Shown piece by piece: positions 34,628 through 45,365 of a DNA stretch of 64,000 nt; positions within the stretch are counted from its first letter, which is position 1; each line of letters begins with the position of its first letter. Location of the stretch: assembly GCF_000379985.1 (NCBI RefSeq), contig NZ_KB904063.1:1-64000 (forward strand), written 5' to 3'. Source of the DNA: Streptococcus caballi DSM 19004. Its GTDB lineage: Bacteria; Bacillota; Bacilli; Lactobacillales; Streptococcaceae. Below the pieces are notes generated by a model. It did not search any database. It was given only the letters and a program-made list of their open reading frames with translations, and was not told the DNA's origin. The position numbers were made by a program, and so were the translations under genes.

Positions 34628-36526
34628 ATGACACAGGAATTTGCTGAAAATTATGATGTAATTGTTGTTGGTGCAGGCCATGCTGGTGTTGAAGCTAGTT
34701 TAGCAGCTGCTCGAATGGGCTGTAAGACTTTACTTGCAACTATTAACCTAGAAATGCTGGCTTTCATGCCTTGTAACCCATCTATCGGTGGCTCTGCCAA
34801 AGGTATTGTCGTCCGAGAAATTGACGCCCTTGGTGGCGAGATGGGCAAGAACATTGATAAGACTTATATCCAGATGAAAATGCTCAATACTGGTAAAGGG
34901 CCAGCTGTACGGGCTCTTCGTGCTCAAGCTGATAAAGCACTTTATGCTCGCACAATGAAACATACTGTTGAACAACAGGAAAATCTGACCCTGCGCCAAG
35001 CTATCATTGAAGAAGTATTAGTTGAAGAAGGAAAGGTTGTCGGTGTCCGCACAGCGACAAATCAGAAATTCTCCGCTGAAGCAGTAGTTATCACGACAGG
35101 AACAGCTCTACGAGGTGAGATTATTCTTGGCGAGCTCAAATATTCTTCTGGCCCAAATAATAGTTTGGCTTCAATCGGACTTGCAGATAATTTGAAAGAA
35201 CTGGGACTTGAAATTGGACGCTTCAAAACAGGTACTCCTCCTCGTGTCAAATCATCGTCAATCAACTATGATGAAACTGAAATCCAGCCTGGTGATGAAA
35301 ACCCAAATCATTTTTCATTCATGTCAAATGATGAAGATTACCTCAAGAACCAAATTCCTTGTTGGTTGACTTATACTAACCAAACAAGTCATGATATTAT
35401 TAACAAAAATCTCTATCGTGCTCCAATGTTTTCAGGTATTGTAAAAGGTGTTGGCCCACGCTACTGTCCATCTATTGAGGACAAAATCGTACGCTTTGCA
35501 GACAAGGAACGTCATCAACTCTTCTTAGAGCCTGAGGGATGGGAAACTGAAGAAGTTTACATTCAAGGATTGTCAACGAGTCTGCCAGAGGATGTTCAAA
35601 AGGATCTTATTCATTCTATCAAGGGACTTGAAAATGCTGAGATGATGCGTACAGGTTATGCTATTGAGTATGATATCGTTTTGCCACACCAGTTGCGTGC
35701 AACGCTTGAAACCAAGAAAATTTCAGGTCTCTTTACAGCTGGTCAAACCAATGGTACGTCAGGTTATGAAGAGGCAGCTGGTCAAGGAATCGTTGCTGGT
35801 ATCAATGCTGCGCTTAAAGTACAAGGGAAACCTGAGCTCATCTTAAAACGCAGCGATGCTTATATTGGTGTCATGATTGATGATTTGGTTACTAAAGGAA
35901 CGCTTGAACCTTATCGTTTATTAACTTCACGTGCTGAATATCGTTTGATTTTACGCCATGATAATGCTGATATGCGTTTAACAGAGATTGGTCGTCAAGT
36001 TGGTCTGGTTGATGATGAACGCTACATGCGTTTCCAAATTCGTAAAAATCAGTTTGATAATGAGTTGACAAGGTTGTCAACTGTTAAATTAAAACCTGTA
36101 GCTGAGACTAATAAACGTATTGAAGAACTTGGATTTAAACCATTGACAGATGCTTTGACAGCAAAAGAATTTATGCGTCGTCCAGAAATTAATTATGATA
36201 TTGTAACTAGTTTTGTTGGTCCAGCTGCTGAGGACCTGGATGCTAAAGTCATTGAGCTTTTAGAAACTGAAATCAAATACGAAGGTTATATCAACAAAGC
36301 TCTTGATCAGGTTGCCAAGATGAAACGTATGGAAGAAAAACGTATTCCTTCATCAATTGATTGGGATGCTATTGACAGTATTGCGACTGAGGCTCGTCAA
36401 AAATTTAAGAAAATCAATCCTGAAACAATTGGTCAAGCCAGTCGTATTTCTGGGGTCAACCCAGCTGATATTTCAATTTTAATGGTTTACCTAGAAGGAA
36501 AACAGAAGGCTAGTAAAAAATCATAG
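34628..36526 (+). CDS. mnmG: tRNA 5-carboxymethylaminomethyluridine modification enzyme
   Basis: A 632-aa FAD protein that acts with MnmE at U34. The dinucleotide fold is [13 protein letters not shown] (residues 11-23), with [10 protein letters not shown] and the GidA signature [19 protein letters not shown]. The C-terminal helical domain that binds MnmE and tRNA is complete. GGGAGAAAAA precedes the ATG. Confidence 0.96.
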   Translation: MTQEFAENYDVIVVGAGHAGVEASLAAARMGCKTLLATINLEMLAFMPCNPSIGGSAKGIVVREIDALGGEMGKNIDKTYIQMKMLNTGKGPAVRALRAQADKALYARTMKHTVEQQENLTLRQAIIEEVLVEEGKVVGVRTATNQKFSAEAVVITTGTALRGEIILGELKYSSGPNNSLASIGLADNLKELGLEIGRFKTGTPPRVKSSSINYDETEIQPGDENPNHFSFMSNDEDYLKNQIPCWLTYTNQTSHDIINKNLYRAPMFSGIVKGVGPRYCPSIEDKIVRFADKERHQLFLEPEGWETEEVYIQGLSTSLPEDVQKDLIHSIKGLENAEMMRTGYAIEYDIVLPHQLRATLETKKISGLFTAGQTNGTSGYEEAAGQGIVAGINAALKVQGKPELILKRSDAYIGVMIDDLVTKGTLEPYRLLTSRAEYRLILRHDNADMRLTEIGRQVGLVDDERYMRFQIRKNQFDNELTRLSTVKLKPVAETNKRIEELGFKPLTDALTAKEFMRRPEINYDIVTSFVGPAAEDLDAKVIELLETEIKYEGYINKALDQVAKMKRMEEKRIPSSIDWDAIDSIATEARQKFKKINPETIGQASRISGVNPADISILMVYLEGKQKASKKS

Positions 36527-36617
36527 ATTGTGTCATAAAATTGTAATCTCTTAACCTACCTGCAACTCTATAATTTAGGGTTGCTTTATGGTATAATCAT
36601 AGACTAAGAGGTTAATA

Positions 36618-38591
36618 ATGAAAAGATTTCGTTTTGCAACAATCCATCTTGTGCTGATAGGATTAATCTTATTTGGGCTTCTTGCCATTTGTGTTAGGAT
36701 TTTTCGGTCAGAAGCCGCTCTTTTACTGGCTATATTTTTGTCATTAGCTTTCATGGTTTTACTCCTTTATTATCAAAAGGACACCTATGAATTGTCTGAA
36801 TTGGAGCAAATTGAGCTTTTGAATGGTAAGACAGAAGTTAGCTTAAAAAGTTTGCTTGAAAAAATGCCTGTTGGTGTCATCCAATTTGACTTGTCTAGCA
36901 ATGAAGTTATTTGGTTCAATCCTTACGCAGAATTGATTTTTTCAAGAGAGGATGCAAGTTTTAATGACACTCTTGTTAAAGAAATCATCCAAAATAAGCG
37001 TGATGGTGCAGCTAGCCAATCATTTGAAATAGATAACAATAAATATTCATCCTATTTGGATTTAGATTCTGGTATTTTTTATTTCTTTGATAGCTCTATG
37101 GGCAACCGACAATTAGAAGATGCTGCTTTATTGAGGCCAGTTATTGGTATTATCTCAATTGATAACTATGACGATATTACAGATAACTTATCTGATGCTG
37201 AAGTCTCTCAGATTAATAGTTTTGTGGCTAATTTTATTTCAGATTTTACAAAAGAAAATAATATTTTTTATCGTCGAGTCAACATGGATCGCTTTTATTT
37301 CTTTACAGATTACTATGTTTTAAAACGATTAATTGAGGCTAAATTCGATGTTTTGGATGCCTTTCGCAAACAAGCTCAAGAGCATCAGCTTCCTTTGACA
37401 CTAAGTATGGGAATTTCTTTTGGTGACGATAATCATCATAAGATTGGTCAAGTTGCTTTACAAAACTTGAACATTGCTCTCGTGCGTGGTGGAGACCAAA
37501 TTGTCATTAAGGAAAATGAAGATTACAAGCAGCCCCTTTACTTTGGTGGTGGCACGGTATCAACGATTAAACGGTCCAGAACGCGTACTAGAGCCATGAT
37601 GACAGCGATTTCTGATCGCATAAAGAGTGCAGATAATATTTTTGTTGTAGGACACAAGAAACTTGATATGGATGCCCTCGGCTCTACAGTTGGTATGCAA
37701 TTTTTTGCAGCTAATCTGATTGTTGACAGCTATGCAGTTTATAATCCAGAGGAATTAAACCCTGATATCAGACGTGCTATTCAGCGCTTGCAAGATGATG
37801 GCCAGACTAAGCTGATAACGGTTGAGCAAGCTCAAAAATTAGTCACACCACGTTCAGTCTTGATTATGGTTGATCATTCAAAGACATCCTTGACACTTTC
37901 TAAAGAACTTTACAGCATGTTTACAGATGTCATTGTCGTTGATCATCATCGCCGTGATGAGGATTTCCCCAAAAATTCAGTTTTGACTTTTATAGAAAGC
38001 GGTGCTAGCAGTGCAAGCGAGCTAGTAACAGAACTGGTTCAATTTCAAAATGCTAAAAGTCAGTTAAGTAAGATTCAAGCTAGTATTTTGATGGCTGGGA
38101 TCATGCTTGATACCAAAAATTTTTCAACACGGGTGACAAGTCGAACTTTCGATGTTGCTAGTTATTTGAGAACTTTGGGTAGTGATAGTGTTGAAATTCA
38201 AAATATTTCAGCAACAGATTTTGATGAATATCGTTTGATTAATGAACTTATTTTACGGGGACGTAAACTTCGTGACAATATTATTGTTGCTACAGGGGCA
38301 GATAACGCAGTTTATACGAATGTTATTTCTAGTAAGGCTGCTGATACTATATTATCTATGGCCGGGATTGAAGCAAGTTTTGTTATTACAAGAGTAGCTC
38401 CAAATAAAGTATCTGTTTCAGCTAGGAGCCGCAGTAAAATTAATGTTCAACGGATTATGGAAGAAATGGGTGGCGGCGGTCACTTTAATTTGGCTGCTTG
38501 TCAATTGGTTGATTTATCTGTAAAGCAAGTTCAAGACTTATTAATCAAAACTGTTGAAAAAGATTTATTAGAAAGTAAGGAGACAGAATAA
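36618..38591 (+). CDS. gdpP: Cyclic-di-AMP phosphodiesterase GdpP
   Basis: A 657-aa membrane-anchored enzyme hydrolysing c-di-AMP to pApA. Two N-terminal helices (about 7-55), a PAS-like domain (about 60-150), a degenerate GGDEF domain (about 170-300), then the DHH core: [28 protein letters not shown], and DHHA1 with [10 protein letters not shown] near 625. It controls potassium and osmotic balance and beta-lactam tolerance in relatives. Its stop overlaps the rplI start. Confidence 0.95.
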   Translation: MKRFRFATIHLVLIGLILFGLLAICVRIFRSEAALLLAIFLSLAFMVLLLYYQKDTYELSELEQIELLNGKTEVSLKSLLEKMPVGVIQFDLSSNEVIWFNPYAELIFSREDASFNDTLVKEIIQNKRDGAASQSFEIDNNKYSSYLDLDSGIFYFFDSSMGNRQLEDAALLRPVIGIISIDNYDDITDNLSDAEVSQINSFVANFISDFTKENNIFYRRVNMDRFYFFTDYYVLKRLIEAKFDVLDAFRKQAQEHQLPLTLSMGISFGDDNHHKIGQVALQNLNIALVRGGDQIVIKENEDYKQPLYFGGGTVSTIKRSRTRTRAMMTAISDRIKSADNIFVVGHKKLDMDALGSTVGMQFFAANLIVDSYAVYNPEELNPDIRRAIQRLQDDGQTKLITVEQAQKLVTPRSVLIMVDHSKTSLTLSKELYSMFTDVIVVDHHRRDEDFPKNSVLTFIESGASSASELVTELVQFQNAKSQLSKIQASILMAGIMLDTKNFSTRVTSRTFDVASYLRTLGSDSVEIQNISATDFDEYRLINELILRGRKLRDNIIVATGADNAVYTNVISSKAADTILSMAGIEASFVITRVAPNKVSVSARSRSKINVQRIMEEMGGGGHFNLAACQLVDLSVKQVQDLLIKTVEKDLLESKETE

Positions 38592-39043
38592 TGAAAGTTA
38601 TTTTTCTAGCAGATGTCAAAGGTAAAGGAAAAAAAGGCGAAATTAAAGAAGTTCCAACGGGCTACGCTCAAAATTTCCTTTTGAAGAAAAATTTAGCTAA
38701 AGAAGCTACTAACCAAGCTATCAGCGAGTTGAGGGGAAAACAAAAATCTCAAGAAAAAGCACAAGCAGAGATCTTAGCAGAAGCACAATCTGTGAAGGCA
38801 GAGCTTGATAAGGAAACGACACGTGTTCAATTTACAGAAAAAATAGGACCAGACGGTCGTACATTTGGTTCAATTACAGCTAAAAAAATTGCAGAAGAAC
38901 TGCAAAAACAGTTCGGTTTGAAAGTTGACAAACGTCATATCGTTTTAGACCACCCAATTCGTGCCATTGGCCTTGTAGAAGTTCCAGTAAAACTGCACAA
39001 AGAAGTTACAGCAGAGATTAAACTGTCTATTAGAGAAGCCTAA
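38591..39043 (+). CDS. rplI: Ribosomal protein L9
   Basis: A 150-aa large-subunit protein. The N-terminal domain [30 protein letters not shown], a long connecting helix and a C-terminal rRNA-binding domain are all complete. The start overlaps the gdpP stop (TAATG), so they are translated together. dnaB follows after 38 bp. Confidence 0.97.
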   Translation: MKVIFLADVKGKGKKGEIKEVPTGYAQNFLLKKNLAKEATNQAISELRGKQKSQEKAQAEILAEAQSVKAELDKETTRVQFTEKIGPDGRTFGSITAKKIAEELQKQFGLKVDKRHIVLDHPIRAIGLVEVPVKLHKEVTAEIKLSIREA

Positions 39044-39081
39044 ACTAGGCAACAAATTTTCTAGAATAGGAGGTCGTTCAT

Positions 39082-40443
39082 TTGGCAGAAGTACCAGAAT
39101 TAAGAGTTCAGCCACAAGATTTGTTGGCTGAACAATCTGTTTTGGGTTCCGTTTTTATTTCACCTGATAAATTGATTACTGTCAGAGAATTTATTGGGCC
39201 GGATGATTTTTATAAGTATGCCCATAAAGTTATCTTTAAAGCTATGATTACTTTAAGTGACCGTAATGATGCGATTGATGCGACTACTGTCAGAACGATT
39301 CTGGATGACCAAGGAGACCTGCAAAACATAGGTGGCTTATCCTATATTGTTGAGCTGGTTAATAGTGTACCAACCAGTGCAAATGCTGAGTACTATGCGA
39401 AAATTGTTGCTGAAAAAGCTATGTTGCGTGATATCATTTCACGCTTGACAGAGACTGTCAATCTAGCCTATGAAGGGACAACAGATTCTGAGGAGATTAT
39501 TGCAGGAGCGGAAAAGGCTCTTGTAGATATCAATGAACATAGTAATCGCAGTGGATTCCGAAAAATTTCAGATGTCTTAAAGATAAATTATGAGAATCTA
39601 GAAATTCGTTCTCAACAAACATCAGACGTTACTGGATTGCCAACAGGTTTTCGTGATCTTGATAAAATTACGACAGGTTTACATCCTGATCAACTAATCA
39701 TTTTAGCAGCACGTCCTGCCGTCGGAAAAACTGCTTTTGTTCTCAATATCGCCCAGAACGTTGGAACCAAGCAAAATAAGGCTGTTGCAATTTTTTCTTT
39801 GGAAATGGGGGCAGAGAGTCTTGTTGACCGAATGTTAGCAGCAGAGGGAATGGTTGATTCCCACAATCTGAGAACAGGGCAATTGACAGACCAAGAATGG
39901 AACAATGTTACTATTGCTCAGGGTGCTCTGGCAGATGCACCGATTTATATTGATGACACGCCAGGTATTAAAATTACTGAAATTCGTGCTCGCTCCAGAA
40001 AATTATCTCAGGAAGTTGAAGGAGGTTTGGGCTTAATCGTTATTGACTACTTGCAGTTGATTACAGGAACTCGTCCCGAAAATCGTCAACAAGAAGTTTC
40101 AGATATTTCCCGCCAGCTAAAAATTTTGGCCAAGGAATTGAAGGTACCAGTTATCGCTTTGAGTCAGCTTTCACGTGGCGTTGAGCAACGTCAGGATAAA
40201 AGACCTGTCCTATCTGATATTCGTGAATCAGGTTCTATTGAGCAGGACGCGGATATTGTTGCTTTCCTTTATCGAGATGATTATTATCGTAAGGAAGGGC
40301 AGGAAGCTGAGGATGCTGTTGAGGATAACACCATTGAAGTTATTCTTGAAAAAAACCGTTCAGGAGCTCGTGGTACGGTTAAATTAATGTTTCAAAAAGA
40401 ATATAATAAATTTTCTAGTATAGCTCAATTTGAAGAAAGATAA
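39082..40443 (+). CDS. dnaB: Replicative DNA helicase DnaB (dnaC of Gram-positives)
   Basis: A 453-aa hexameric helicase at the replication fork. The N-terminal domain (PQDLLAEQSVLGSVFISPD) is followed by a RecA-like domain with Walker A AARPAVGKTAF (around residue 210), Walker B GLIVIDYLQL, and the LSRGVEQRQDKRPVLSDIRESGSIEQDAD motif. The start is TTG at 39082, 8 bases after AGGAGG; no ATG nearby fits. Confidence 0.96.
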   Translation: MAEVPELRVQPQDLLAEQSVLGSVFISPDKLITVREFIGPDDFYKYAHKVIFKAMITLSDRNDAIDATTVRTILDDQGDLQNIGGLSYIVELVNSVPTSANAEYYAKIVAEKAMLRDIISRLTETVNLAYEGTTDSEEIIAGAEKALVDINEHSNRSGFRKISDVLKINYENLEIRSQQTSDVTGLPTGFRDLDKITTGLHPDQLIILAARPAVGKTAFVLNIAQNVGTKQNKAVAIFSLEMGAESLVDRMLAAEGMVDSHNLRTGQLTDQEWNNVTIAQGALADAPIYIDDTPGIKITEIRARSRKLSQEVEGGLGLIVIDYLQLITGTRPENRQQEVSDISRQLKILAKELKVPVIALSQLSRGVEQRQDKRPVLSDIRESGSIEQDADIVAFLYRDDYYRKEGQEAEDAVEDNTIEVILEKNRSGARGTVKLMFQKEYNKFSSIAQFEER

Positions 40444-40453
40444 GGAGATAAAA

Positions 40454-40726
40454 ATGAGTGATGCATTTACAGATGTAGCTAAAATGAAAAAAATCAAGGA
40501 AGATATTAAAGCTCATGAAGGTCAATTAGTGGAGCTGACTCTTGAAAATGGTCGTAAGCGTGAAAAGAATAAAGTTGGTCGTCTGACAGAAGTCTATCCA
40601 TCTTTATTTATTGTTGAGTACAATGAGAGCTCCGATGTGCCTGGGGCAATCAATAATTCTTACGTAGAATCGTACACCTACTCAGATATTTTAACAGAAA
40701 AGACTTTGATTCACTATTTTGATTAA
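40454..40726 (+). CDS. veg: Veg-family protein
   Basis: A 90-aa small beta-rich protein (KMKKIKEDIKAHEGQLVELTLENGRKREKNKVGRLTEVYPSLFIVEY). Veg stimulates biofilm gene expression in Bacillus; its role in streptococci is not established. The ATG at 40454 follows AAGGAG. A terminator (GACC/GGTC plus eight T, 40726-40752) ends the unit. Confidence 0.9.
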   Translation: MSDAFTDVAKMKKIKEDIKAHEGQLVELTLENGRKREKNKVGRLTEVYPSLFIVEYNESSDVPGAINNSYVESYTYSDILTEKTLIHYFD

Positions 40727-40752
40727 AAGAGACCATAAGGTCTTTTTTTTCA
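40726..40752 (+). terminator. Terminator after veg
   Basis: AAAAGAGACC folds on GGTCTTTTTTTT around ATAA. Confidence 0.8.
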
Positions 40753-40806
40753 TTAAATTGACAGTATTGTAAAGAGGGTAAAACACTATGATTTTTAACA
40801 AAGTAT

Positions 40807-40835
40807 TTTACAAATTGTCAGACCTATGCTATAAT
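40807..40835 (+). promoter_or_regulatory. rpsD promoter
   Basis: A -35 TTTACA (40807-40812), 17-bp spacer, -10 TATAAT (40830-40835) with the TGC extension. Confidence 0.75.
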
Positions 40836-40841
40836 ACTCTT

Positions 40842-40990
40842 TGTGTGAAATAGCAGCGGAAAAATATAGAGCTCGTCAACAGATACCTTGAAAGACAAGT
40901 AACCTTGGCTGTTTAGGCGAAGGGCATCTGCACGAACTAGGATTTTTCAAGTGACTATTTCCTCAATATTATATTTTTATAGGAGGACAT
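40842..40990 (+). ncRNA. Structured rpsD leader, probable S4 autoregulatory element
   Basis: In this ~150-nt leader GAAATAG (about 40847-40853) pairs with CTATTTC (about 40955-40961), GAAAAAT with ATTTTTC inside it, CTCGT with ACGAA further in, and CAGAT with ATCTG in the core. The result is one long branched helix ending just before the RBS. In Firmicutes S4 represses its own gene through such a leader; assignment here is by position and fold. Confidence 0.6.
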
Positions 40991-40994
40991 GATA

Positions 40995-41606
40995 ATGTCA
41001 CGTTATACAGGACCATCATGGAAACAATCACGTCGCCTTGGTTTGTCACTTACAGGCTCAGGTAAAGAATTGGCACGTCGTAACTACGTACCAGGACAAC
41101 ACGGACCAAATAACCGTTCAAAACTTTCAGAATACGGTTTGCAATTGGCTGAAAAACAAAAACTTCGTTTCTCATACGGCGTTGGTGAAAAACAATTCCG
41201 TAACTTATTCGTTCAAGCTTCAAAAGTTAAAGGTGGAACACTTGGTTTCAACTTTATGACTCTCCTTGAGCGTCGTCTTGACAACGTTGTTTACCGTTTG
41301 GGTCTTGCAACTACTCGTCGTCAAGCTCGTCAATTCGTAAACCACGGTCACATCCTTGTCGACGGGAAACGTGTTGATATCCCATCATACCGTGTTGAAG
41401 TTGGCCAAGTGATTTCAGTTCGTGAAAAATCAGCTAAAGTTCCAGCTATCCTTGAAGCTGTTGAAGCTGTTGTTGGACGTCCAGCATTCGTATCGTTTGA
41501 TGCTGAAAAGCTTGAAGGTTCACTGACTCGCCTTCCAGAACGTGATGAAATTAATCCAGAAATCAACGAAGCACTTGTCGTTGAATACTACAACAAACAA
41601 CTTTAA
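40995..41606 (+). CDS. rpsD: Ribosomal protein S4
   Basis: A 203-aa primary 16S rRNA-binding protein and assembly initiator. N-terminal [25 protein letters not shown] is followed by an S4 domain ([45 protein letters not shown]). The ATG at 40995 gives the normal length; an ATG at 40989 overlaps the AGGAGG. It carries no zinc-binding cysteines, as is usual for the C-minus type. Confidence 0.97.
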   Translation: MSRYTGPSWKQSRRLGLSLTGSGKELARRNYVPGQHGPNNRSKLSEYGLQLAEKQKLRFSYGVGEKQFRNLFVQASKVKGGTLGFNFMTLLERRLDNVVYRLGLATTRRQARQFVNHGHILVDGKRVDIPSYRVEVGQVISVREKSAKVPAILEAVEAVVGRPAFVSFDAEKLEGSLTRLPERDEINPEINEALVVEYYNKQL

Positions 41607-41626
41607 TTTTAAAATCGTTTATAAAG

Positions 41627-41658
41627 AAAAGTCATCTGTTTATTCAGATGGCTTTTTT
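41627..41658 (+). terminator. Terminator after rpsD
   Basis: AAAAGTCATCTG pairs with CAGATGGCTTTT (one G-U), followed by T. Confidence 0.85.
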
Positions 41659-41663
41659 GCTTG

Positions 41664-42200
41664 TTATTTAGGTAAAATTTTTAGAACAAAATTTGTCATT
41701 TCTTGTGGAGATTCTTTCTTACCTCTAGCAATCCAGGTCTGACAGAGTCCAAAAAAAGCGTAGGCCAAGTAGATGCTACTATAATCTTTTTCAAACTCCT
41801 TGAAATCTTCTCGGCCAAACTTATCCTGCAAGTCAGTATTGATAAGAATACGAACTTTATTGACAATGAAAGCCTGAATTTCTCGTGTTCCGTTAGATGA
41901 GATAAGAGCAGACAGGAGCTGTTCTCTTTTTAAAAATTCAAAAATCTCTAGGAAGGCCTTTTCCTTGTTATTTTCATGCTTATCAAAAATATATTCCAGC
42001 TTATTAAAGAGGGTCTGTTGATAAGAATCAATCATCTCATATTTATCTTTGAAATGTGTGTAAAAGCCAGAACGGCTAATTCCAGCCACCTTAGCCAGTT
42101 TGATAGTTGTTATATCATCGAAACTTTCTGTTTTTAACAAGGTGACCATGGCATTCTGAATGGCCATTTTTGTATTTTCCTTTCGCTTATCTTTAGTCAT
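41664..42200 (-). CDS. TetR-family repressor
   Basis: A 178-aa regulator with an N-terminal TetR HTH (AIQNAMVTLLKTESFDDITTIKLAKVAGISRSGFYTHFKDKYEMI, residues 13-57) and a helical ligand domain. It is divergent from the YhgE/Pip gene with two 17-bp inverted repeats in the shared 129-bp gap, so it very likely represses that transporter-like gene and itself. The ligand is unknown. Confidence 0.9.
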   Translation of the reverse strand: MTKDKRKENTKMAIQNAMVTLLKTESFDDITTIKLAKVAGISRSGFYTHFKDKYEMIDSYQQTLFNKLEYIFDKHENNKEKAFLEIFEFLKREQLLSALISSNGTREIQAFIVNKVRILINTDLQDKFGREDFKEFEKDYSSIYLAYAFFGLCQTWIARGKKESPQEMTNFVLKILPK

Positions 42201-42221
42201 ACAGTCTCCTTTTGAACATTT

Positions 42222-42238
42222 TTGGACAATATGTCTAA
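42222..42238. promoter_or_regulatory. TetR operator O1
   Basis: TTGGACA-ATA-TGTCTAA, a 17-bp near-perfect inverted repeat (one mismatch), lies close to the TetR start. Confidence 0.65.
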
Positions 42239-42255
42239 AAACGTCTTCTTATGTC

Positions 42256-42283
42256 TTGAAATTCAAATTTATCCTTGTATAAT
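42256..42283 (+). promoter_or_regulatory. Promoter of the YhgE/Pip gene
   Basis: A -35 TTGAAA (42256-42261), 16 bp, -10 TATAAT (42278-42283), between the two TetR operators. Confidence 0.65.
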
Positions 42284-42300
42284 ATATTTTATCATAAATT

Positions 42301-42317
42301 TTGAACAGTGTGTCCAA
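42301..42317. promoter_or_regulatory. TetR operator O2
   Basis: TTGAACA-GTG-TGTCCAA is the second 17-bp inverted repeat. Both sites fit TTGRACA-N3-TGTCYAA. It overlaps the start of the yhgE transcript and ends just before its RBS, a good place to block transcription. Confidence 0.65.
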
Positions 42318-42329
42318 TTAGGAGAAAAT

Positions 42330-44804
42330 ATGTTAGATGAATTAAAGGCTCTTATTAAGAGTCCAAAGTTATGGGTGACCATGATCGGTGTTTCTTTGAT
42401 TCCTGCGCTTTATAACCTATCATTTTTAGGTTCAATGTGGGATCCTTATGGCAATGTTGACAACCTACCAGTTGCGGTTGTCAATCAGGATAAAAAGGCT
42501 AAGTTGAATGATAAGACACTATCAATCGGCCATGATATGGTTGACAGTATGTCTAAAAATAAGGCTTTAGACTATCATTTTGTCTCTAGTCAAAAGGCTA
42601 AGCAAGGTCTCAAGGATGGTGATTATTATATGATTATCACTCTTCCAAAAGATTTGTCCAAGAAAGCTACAACGCTTTTAACAGATAATCCAGAGAAGTT
42701 AGATATTAAATACCAAACGACAGCTGGTCGTAGCGTGGTTGCTTCAAAGATGAGTGATTCTGCTATGACCAAGCTTAAGGAGACCGTAGCTAAGAATATT
42801 ACTCAGACTTATACTAAGGCTGTTTTCAAAAGCATGAGGACACTTCAGTCTGGGATGAAAAAAGCCTGTTCTGGTGGGCAAGAACTTGTCAATGGTGCGC
42901 AAAGGTTGGAGAATGGTAGTCAAACTATCACTTCTAATCTTGGCACACTATCCTCATCAAGTCAGACTTTAGCAGATGGTGTTGGAACGCTTAATAATGG
43001 TTTGATAACTTATACAGATGGAGTTGGTCAATTGTCCACGGGTTTGGGCACTTTGTCTAATGGGTTAAATACTTATACTGGTGGTGTTAAAACTCTTTCA
43101 GAAGGCAGTCAAAAATTAGCCAGTCAGTCTAATCAGCTCGTCAATGGTGTTGCTCAATTAAAAGAGAGCACAGGCCAGGTTCAAAAATTAGCAGATGGTG
43201 CCAATCAATTGAGTACAGGTTTAGAAAAATTAGCATCGGCAACCAATTTATCTGACGAACAGAAAAATCAAGTTAGTCAATTAACGACCGGCCTACCGCA
43301 ATTAAATGACGCTATTAATCAATTGAATACTACAGTTTCAAATCTCTCCTTGTCTTCAACAAATATTGATACAAGTGGAATTGCAAATTATTTAAGCGAT
43401 ATGGCAAATCAAGCGCAAGCTATTTTAACGGCCAGTCAGACTGATAGAACTAATCAACTAGAGGCTGTTAAAGCAACATCTGCTTATCAAAGTCTATCTG
43501 CTGATCAGCAGTCGCAAATTAGTGCTGCTTTGACTGGTGCCCCCTCTTCCGTTATCTCTTCTGCTCAAGCCATTTTACAAGATATCCAAGGAATGCAAGC
43601 TAGTTTAACAAGTTTACAATCTAGCCTTCAGTCTAGTGCTATTCAAGAAAAATTAAGTCAGTTGCAATTAGGTGTTAGTCAGTTAGCAGGTCAAGCCAAC
43701 GTTGCTCTACCAGGAGCTGTAGAAGCATTGAACACTTTATCAGGTGGTATTGATCAAGTAAATAGTCAATTAAATAAAAAAGTAGTACCTGCAAGTCAAC
43801 AAGTTGCTAGTGGTGTGTCACTTCTGAACAGTCAGTTAGCAACAGGCTCAACAAGCTTGTTGACTGGTGTGACTGCCTACACTAATGCCGTTTTTGAAAT
43901 TAACAATGGTGCGGCCAAACTTGCTGCCAACAATGACCAATTAACAAATGGTGCCTCAAGTGCTAAGTCAGGTGCAGATAAACTTGTTGCCAACTCAGGT
44001 CAATTGACGAGTGGTACGGCTAAACTAGCAGATGGGGCGAATCAGATTGCTTCAGGCTCAAGTAAGCTGGCTGATGGCAGCAATACCCTGACAAGTGGAT
44101 TGACAAGTTTGTCAACAGGTGCTGCTCAATTAACAAGTTCATTGAGCAAGGCTGGAAATCAACTGTCTCTTGTTTCTGTTAAAAACCAAAATGCTAAATT
44201 GGTTTCAAGTCCTGTAGCAGCTAAACATAAAGATACAGATAGTGTCAAGACCAACGGTATTGGTATGGCACCTTATATGATTGCGGTATCGCTTATGGTT
44301 GTTGCCCTGTCAACCAATGTTATTTTTGCTAGCTCCTTGTCTGGTCGTCCTGCAAAAGATCGCTTTGAATGGGCAAGACGTAAACTACTTATCAATGGTG
44401 TTATTTCGACAGCGGGTTCAATCGTTCTGTATGGTGCTATCCAGCTTCTTGGATTCGAAGCTAACCATGGCTGGGAGACGCTCTTCTTTATCATCTTGAG
44501 TGGCTGGACCTTGATGGCTTTGGTAACAGCACTAGTTGGTTGGGATGACCGCTATGGTTCCTTCCTTTCTCTCCTAATGCTCTTGATCCAAGTTGGTTCA
44601 GCTGGAGGATCTTACCCAATTGAGCTTAGTCCGCGTTTCTTCCAGGTGGTACACCCGTATTTGCCAATGTCCTATATTGTCTCAGGACTCCGCCAAACCA
44701 TTTCCATGACTGGTTCTATTGGAAAAGAAGTTGGTTTGCTAATAGGATTCTTAGTGGCTTTCATGGTTCTAGCAATCTTGATTTACCGACCTAAAAAAGA
44801 TTGA
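42330..44804 (+). CDS. YhgE/Pip-domain membrane protein
   Basis: An 824-aa protein with one N-terminal helix (WVTMIGVSLIPALYNLSFLG), a very long extracytoplasmic part and five to six helices after residue 640. The middle is full of Leu-Gly repeats of the YhgE type (NGAQRLENGS, LADGVGTLNNGL, LSTGLGTLSNGL, LASGSSKLADGS), predicted to form long helical hairpins. Relatives resemble phage-infection protein Pip and ABC-2-type exporters. The ATG at 42330 has GGAG upstream; the longer reading from 42222 would run through O1. Confidence 0.85.
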   Translation: MLDELKALIKSPKLWVTMIGVSLIPALYNLSFLGSMWDPYGNVDNLPVAVVNQDKKAKLNDKTLSIGHDMVDSMSKNKALDYHFVSSQKAKQGLKDGDYYMIITLPKDLSKKATTLLTDNPEKLDIKYQTTAGRSVVASKMSDSAMTKLKETVAKNITQTYTKAVFKSMRTLQSGMKKACSGGQELVNGAQRLENGSQTITSNLGTLSSSSQTLADGVGTLNNGLITYTDGVGQLSTGLGTLSNGLNTYTGGVKTLSEGSQKLASQSNQLVNGVAQLKESTGQVQKLADGANQLSTGLEKLASATNLSDEQKNQVSQLTTGLPQLNDAINQLNTTVSNLSLSSTNIDTSGIANYLSDMANQAQAILTASQTDRTNQLEAVKATSAYQSLSADQQSQISAALTGAPSSVISSAQAILQDIQGMQASLTSLQSSLQSSAIQEKLSQLQLGVSQLAGQANVALPGAVEALNTLSGGIDQVNSQLNKKVVPASQQVASGVSLLNSQLATGSTSLLTGVTAYTNAVFEINNGAAKLAANNDQLTNGASSAKSGADKLVANSGQLTSGTAKLADGANQIASGSSKLADGSNTLTSGLTSLSTGAAQLTSSLSKAGNQLSLVSVKNQNAKLVSSPVAAKHKDTDSVKTNGIGMAPYMIAVSLMVVALSTNVIFASSLSGRPAKDRFEWARRKLLINGVISTAGSIVLYGAIQLLGFEANHGWETLFFIILSGWTLMALVTALVGWDDRYGSFLSLLMLLIQVGSAGGSYPIELSPRFFQVVHPYLPMSYIVSGLRQTISMTGSIGKEVGLLIGFLVAFMVLAILIYRPKKD

Positions 44805-44924
44805 TTAGATAAACTGAGGAGAATTGATTTCTTCTCAGTTTATTTTCTGAGCAAATCATTTGCATTTTTAGTTTAGAAATTCTATACTTGACTAATCAAT
44901 TATTGATTTATCAAGGATGATTAG

Positions 44925-45365
44925 ATGTCTGATTTAAGTAGATTGCTTTATAAGTTAAAGTTAACAGATCAAAAAATAAGCCAGCTTTTTGAAGGACAGC
45001 TAGGAATTAGTTTAACAAGGTATGAGATTTTACATCGCTTGTTGGAATTGGCTCCCTGTCGTCAAGTTGCTTTACAGGAAGTTTTACAGATTGATCAAGC
45101 TGCTATTACAAGGCATTTGCGTGTTTTAGAGGAGGGTGGCTATATTTCGCGTCAGCGTAATGAAAACAATCAACGTGAAATGATGGTTAATTTGACAAAT
45201 AAGGCTAGGGAAGAACTGGTGACAAAACCACCTCAGCAGCATCTTTCTGCTAAAGAGCAGATGGTCTCGGTCCTTTCGCCTACTGAGCAGAATCAGTTAG
45301 ATAAATTACTTGATAAGTTAGTATTGGGGTTAGAGCATATTACATTTGAGAAAGAGGAGTTATAA
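44925..45365 (+). CDS. MarR-family regulator
   Basis: A 146-aa winged-helix protein (RQVALQEVLQIDQAAITRHLRVLEEGGYISRQRNENNQREMMVNLT, residues about 45-95) with dimerisation helices at both ends. Its stop overlaps the start of the DUF1304 gene, so it probably controls that gene and itself. Signal unknown. Confidence 0.88.
   Translation: MSDLSRLLYKLKLTDQKISQLFEGQLGISLTRYEILHRLLELAPCRQVALQEVLQIDQAAITRHLRVLEEGGYISRQRNENNQREMMVNLTNKAREELVTKPPQQHLSAKEQMVSVLSPTEQNQLDKLLDKLVLGLEHITFEKEEL

Noticed and set aside
42222-42329. N-terminal 36-residue extension of the YhgE protein
   Set aside because: It would run through operator O1 and the promoter; the ATG at 42330 has an RBS and gives the family start.
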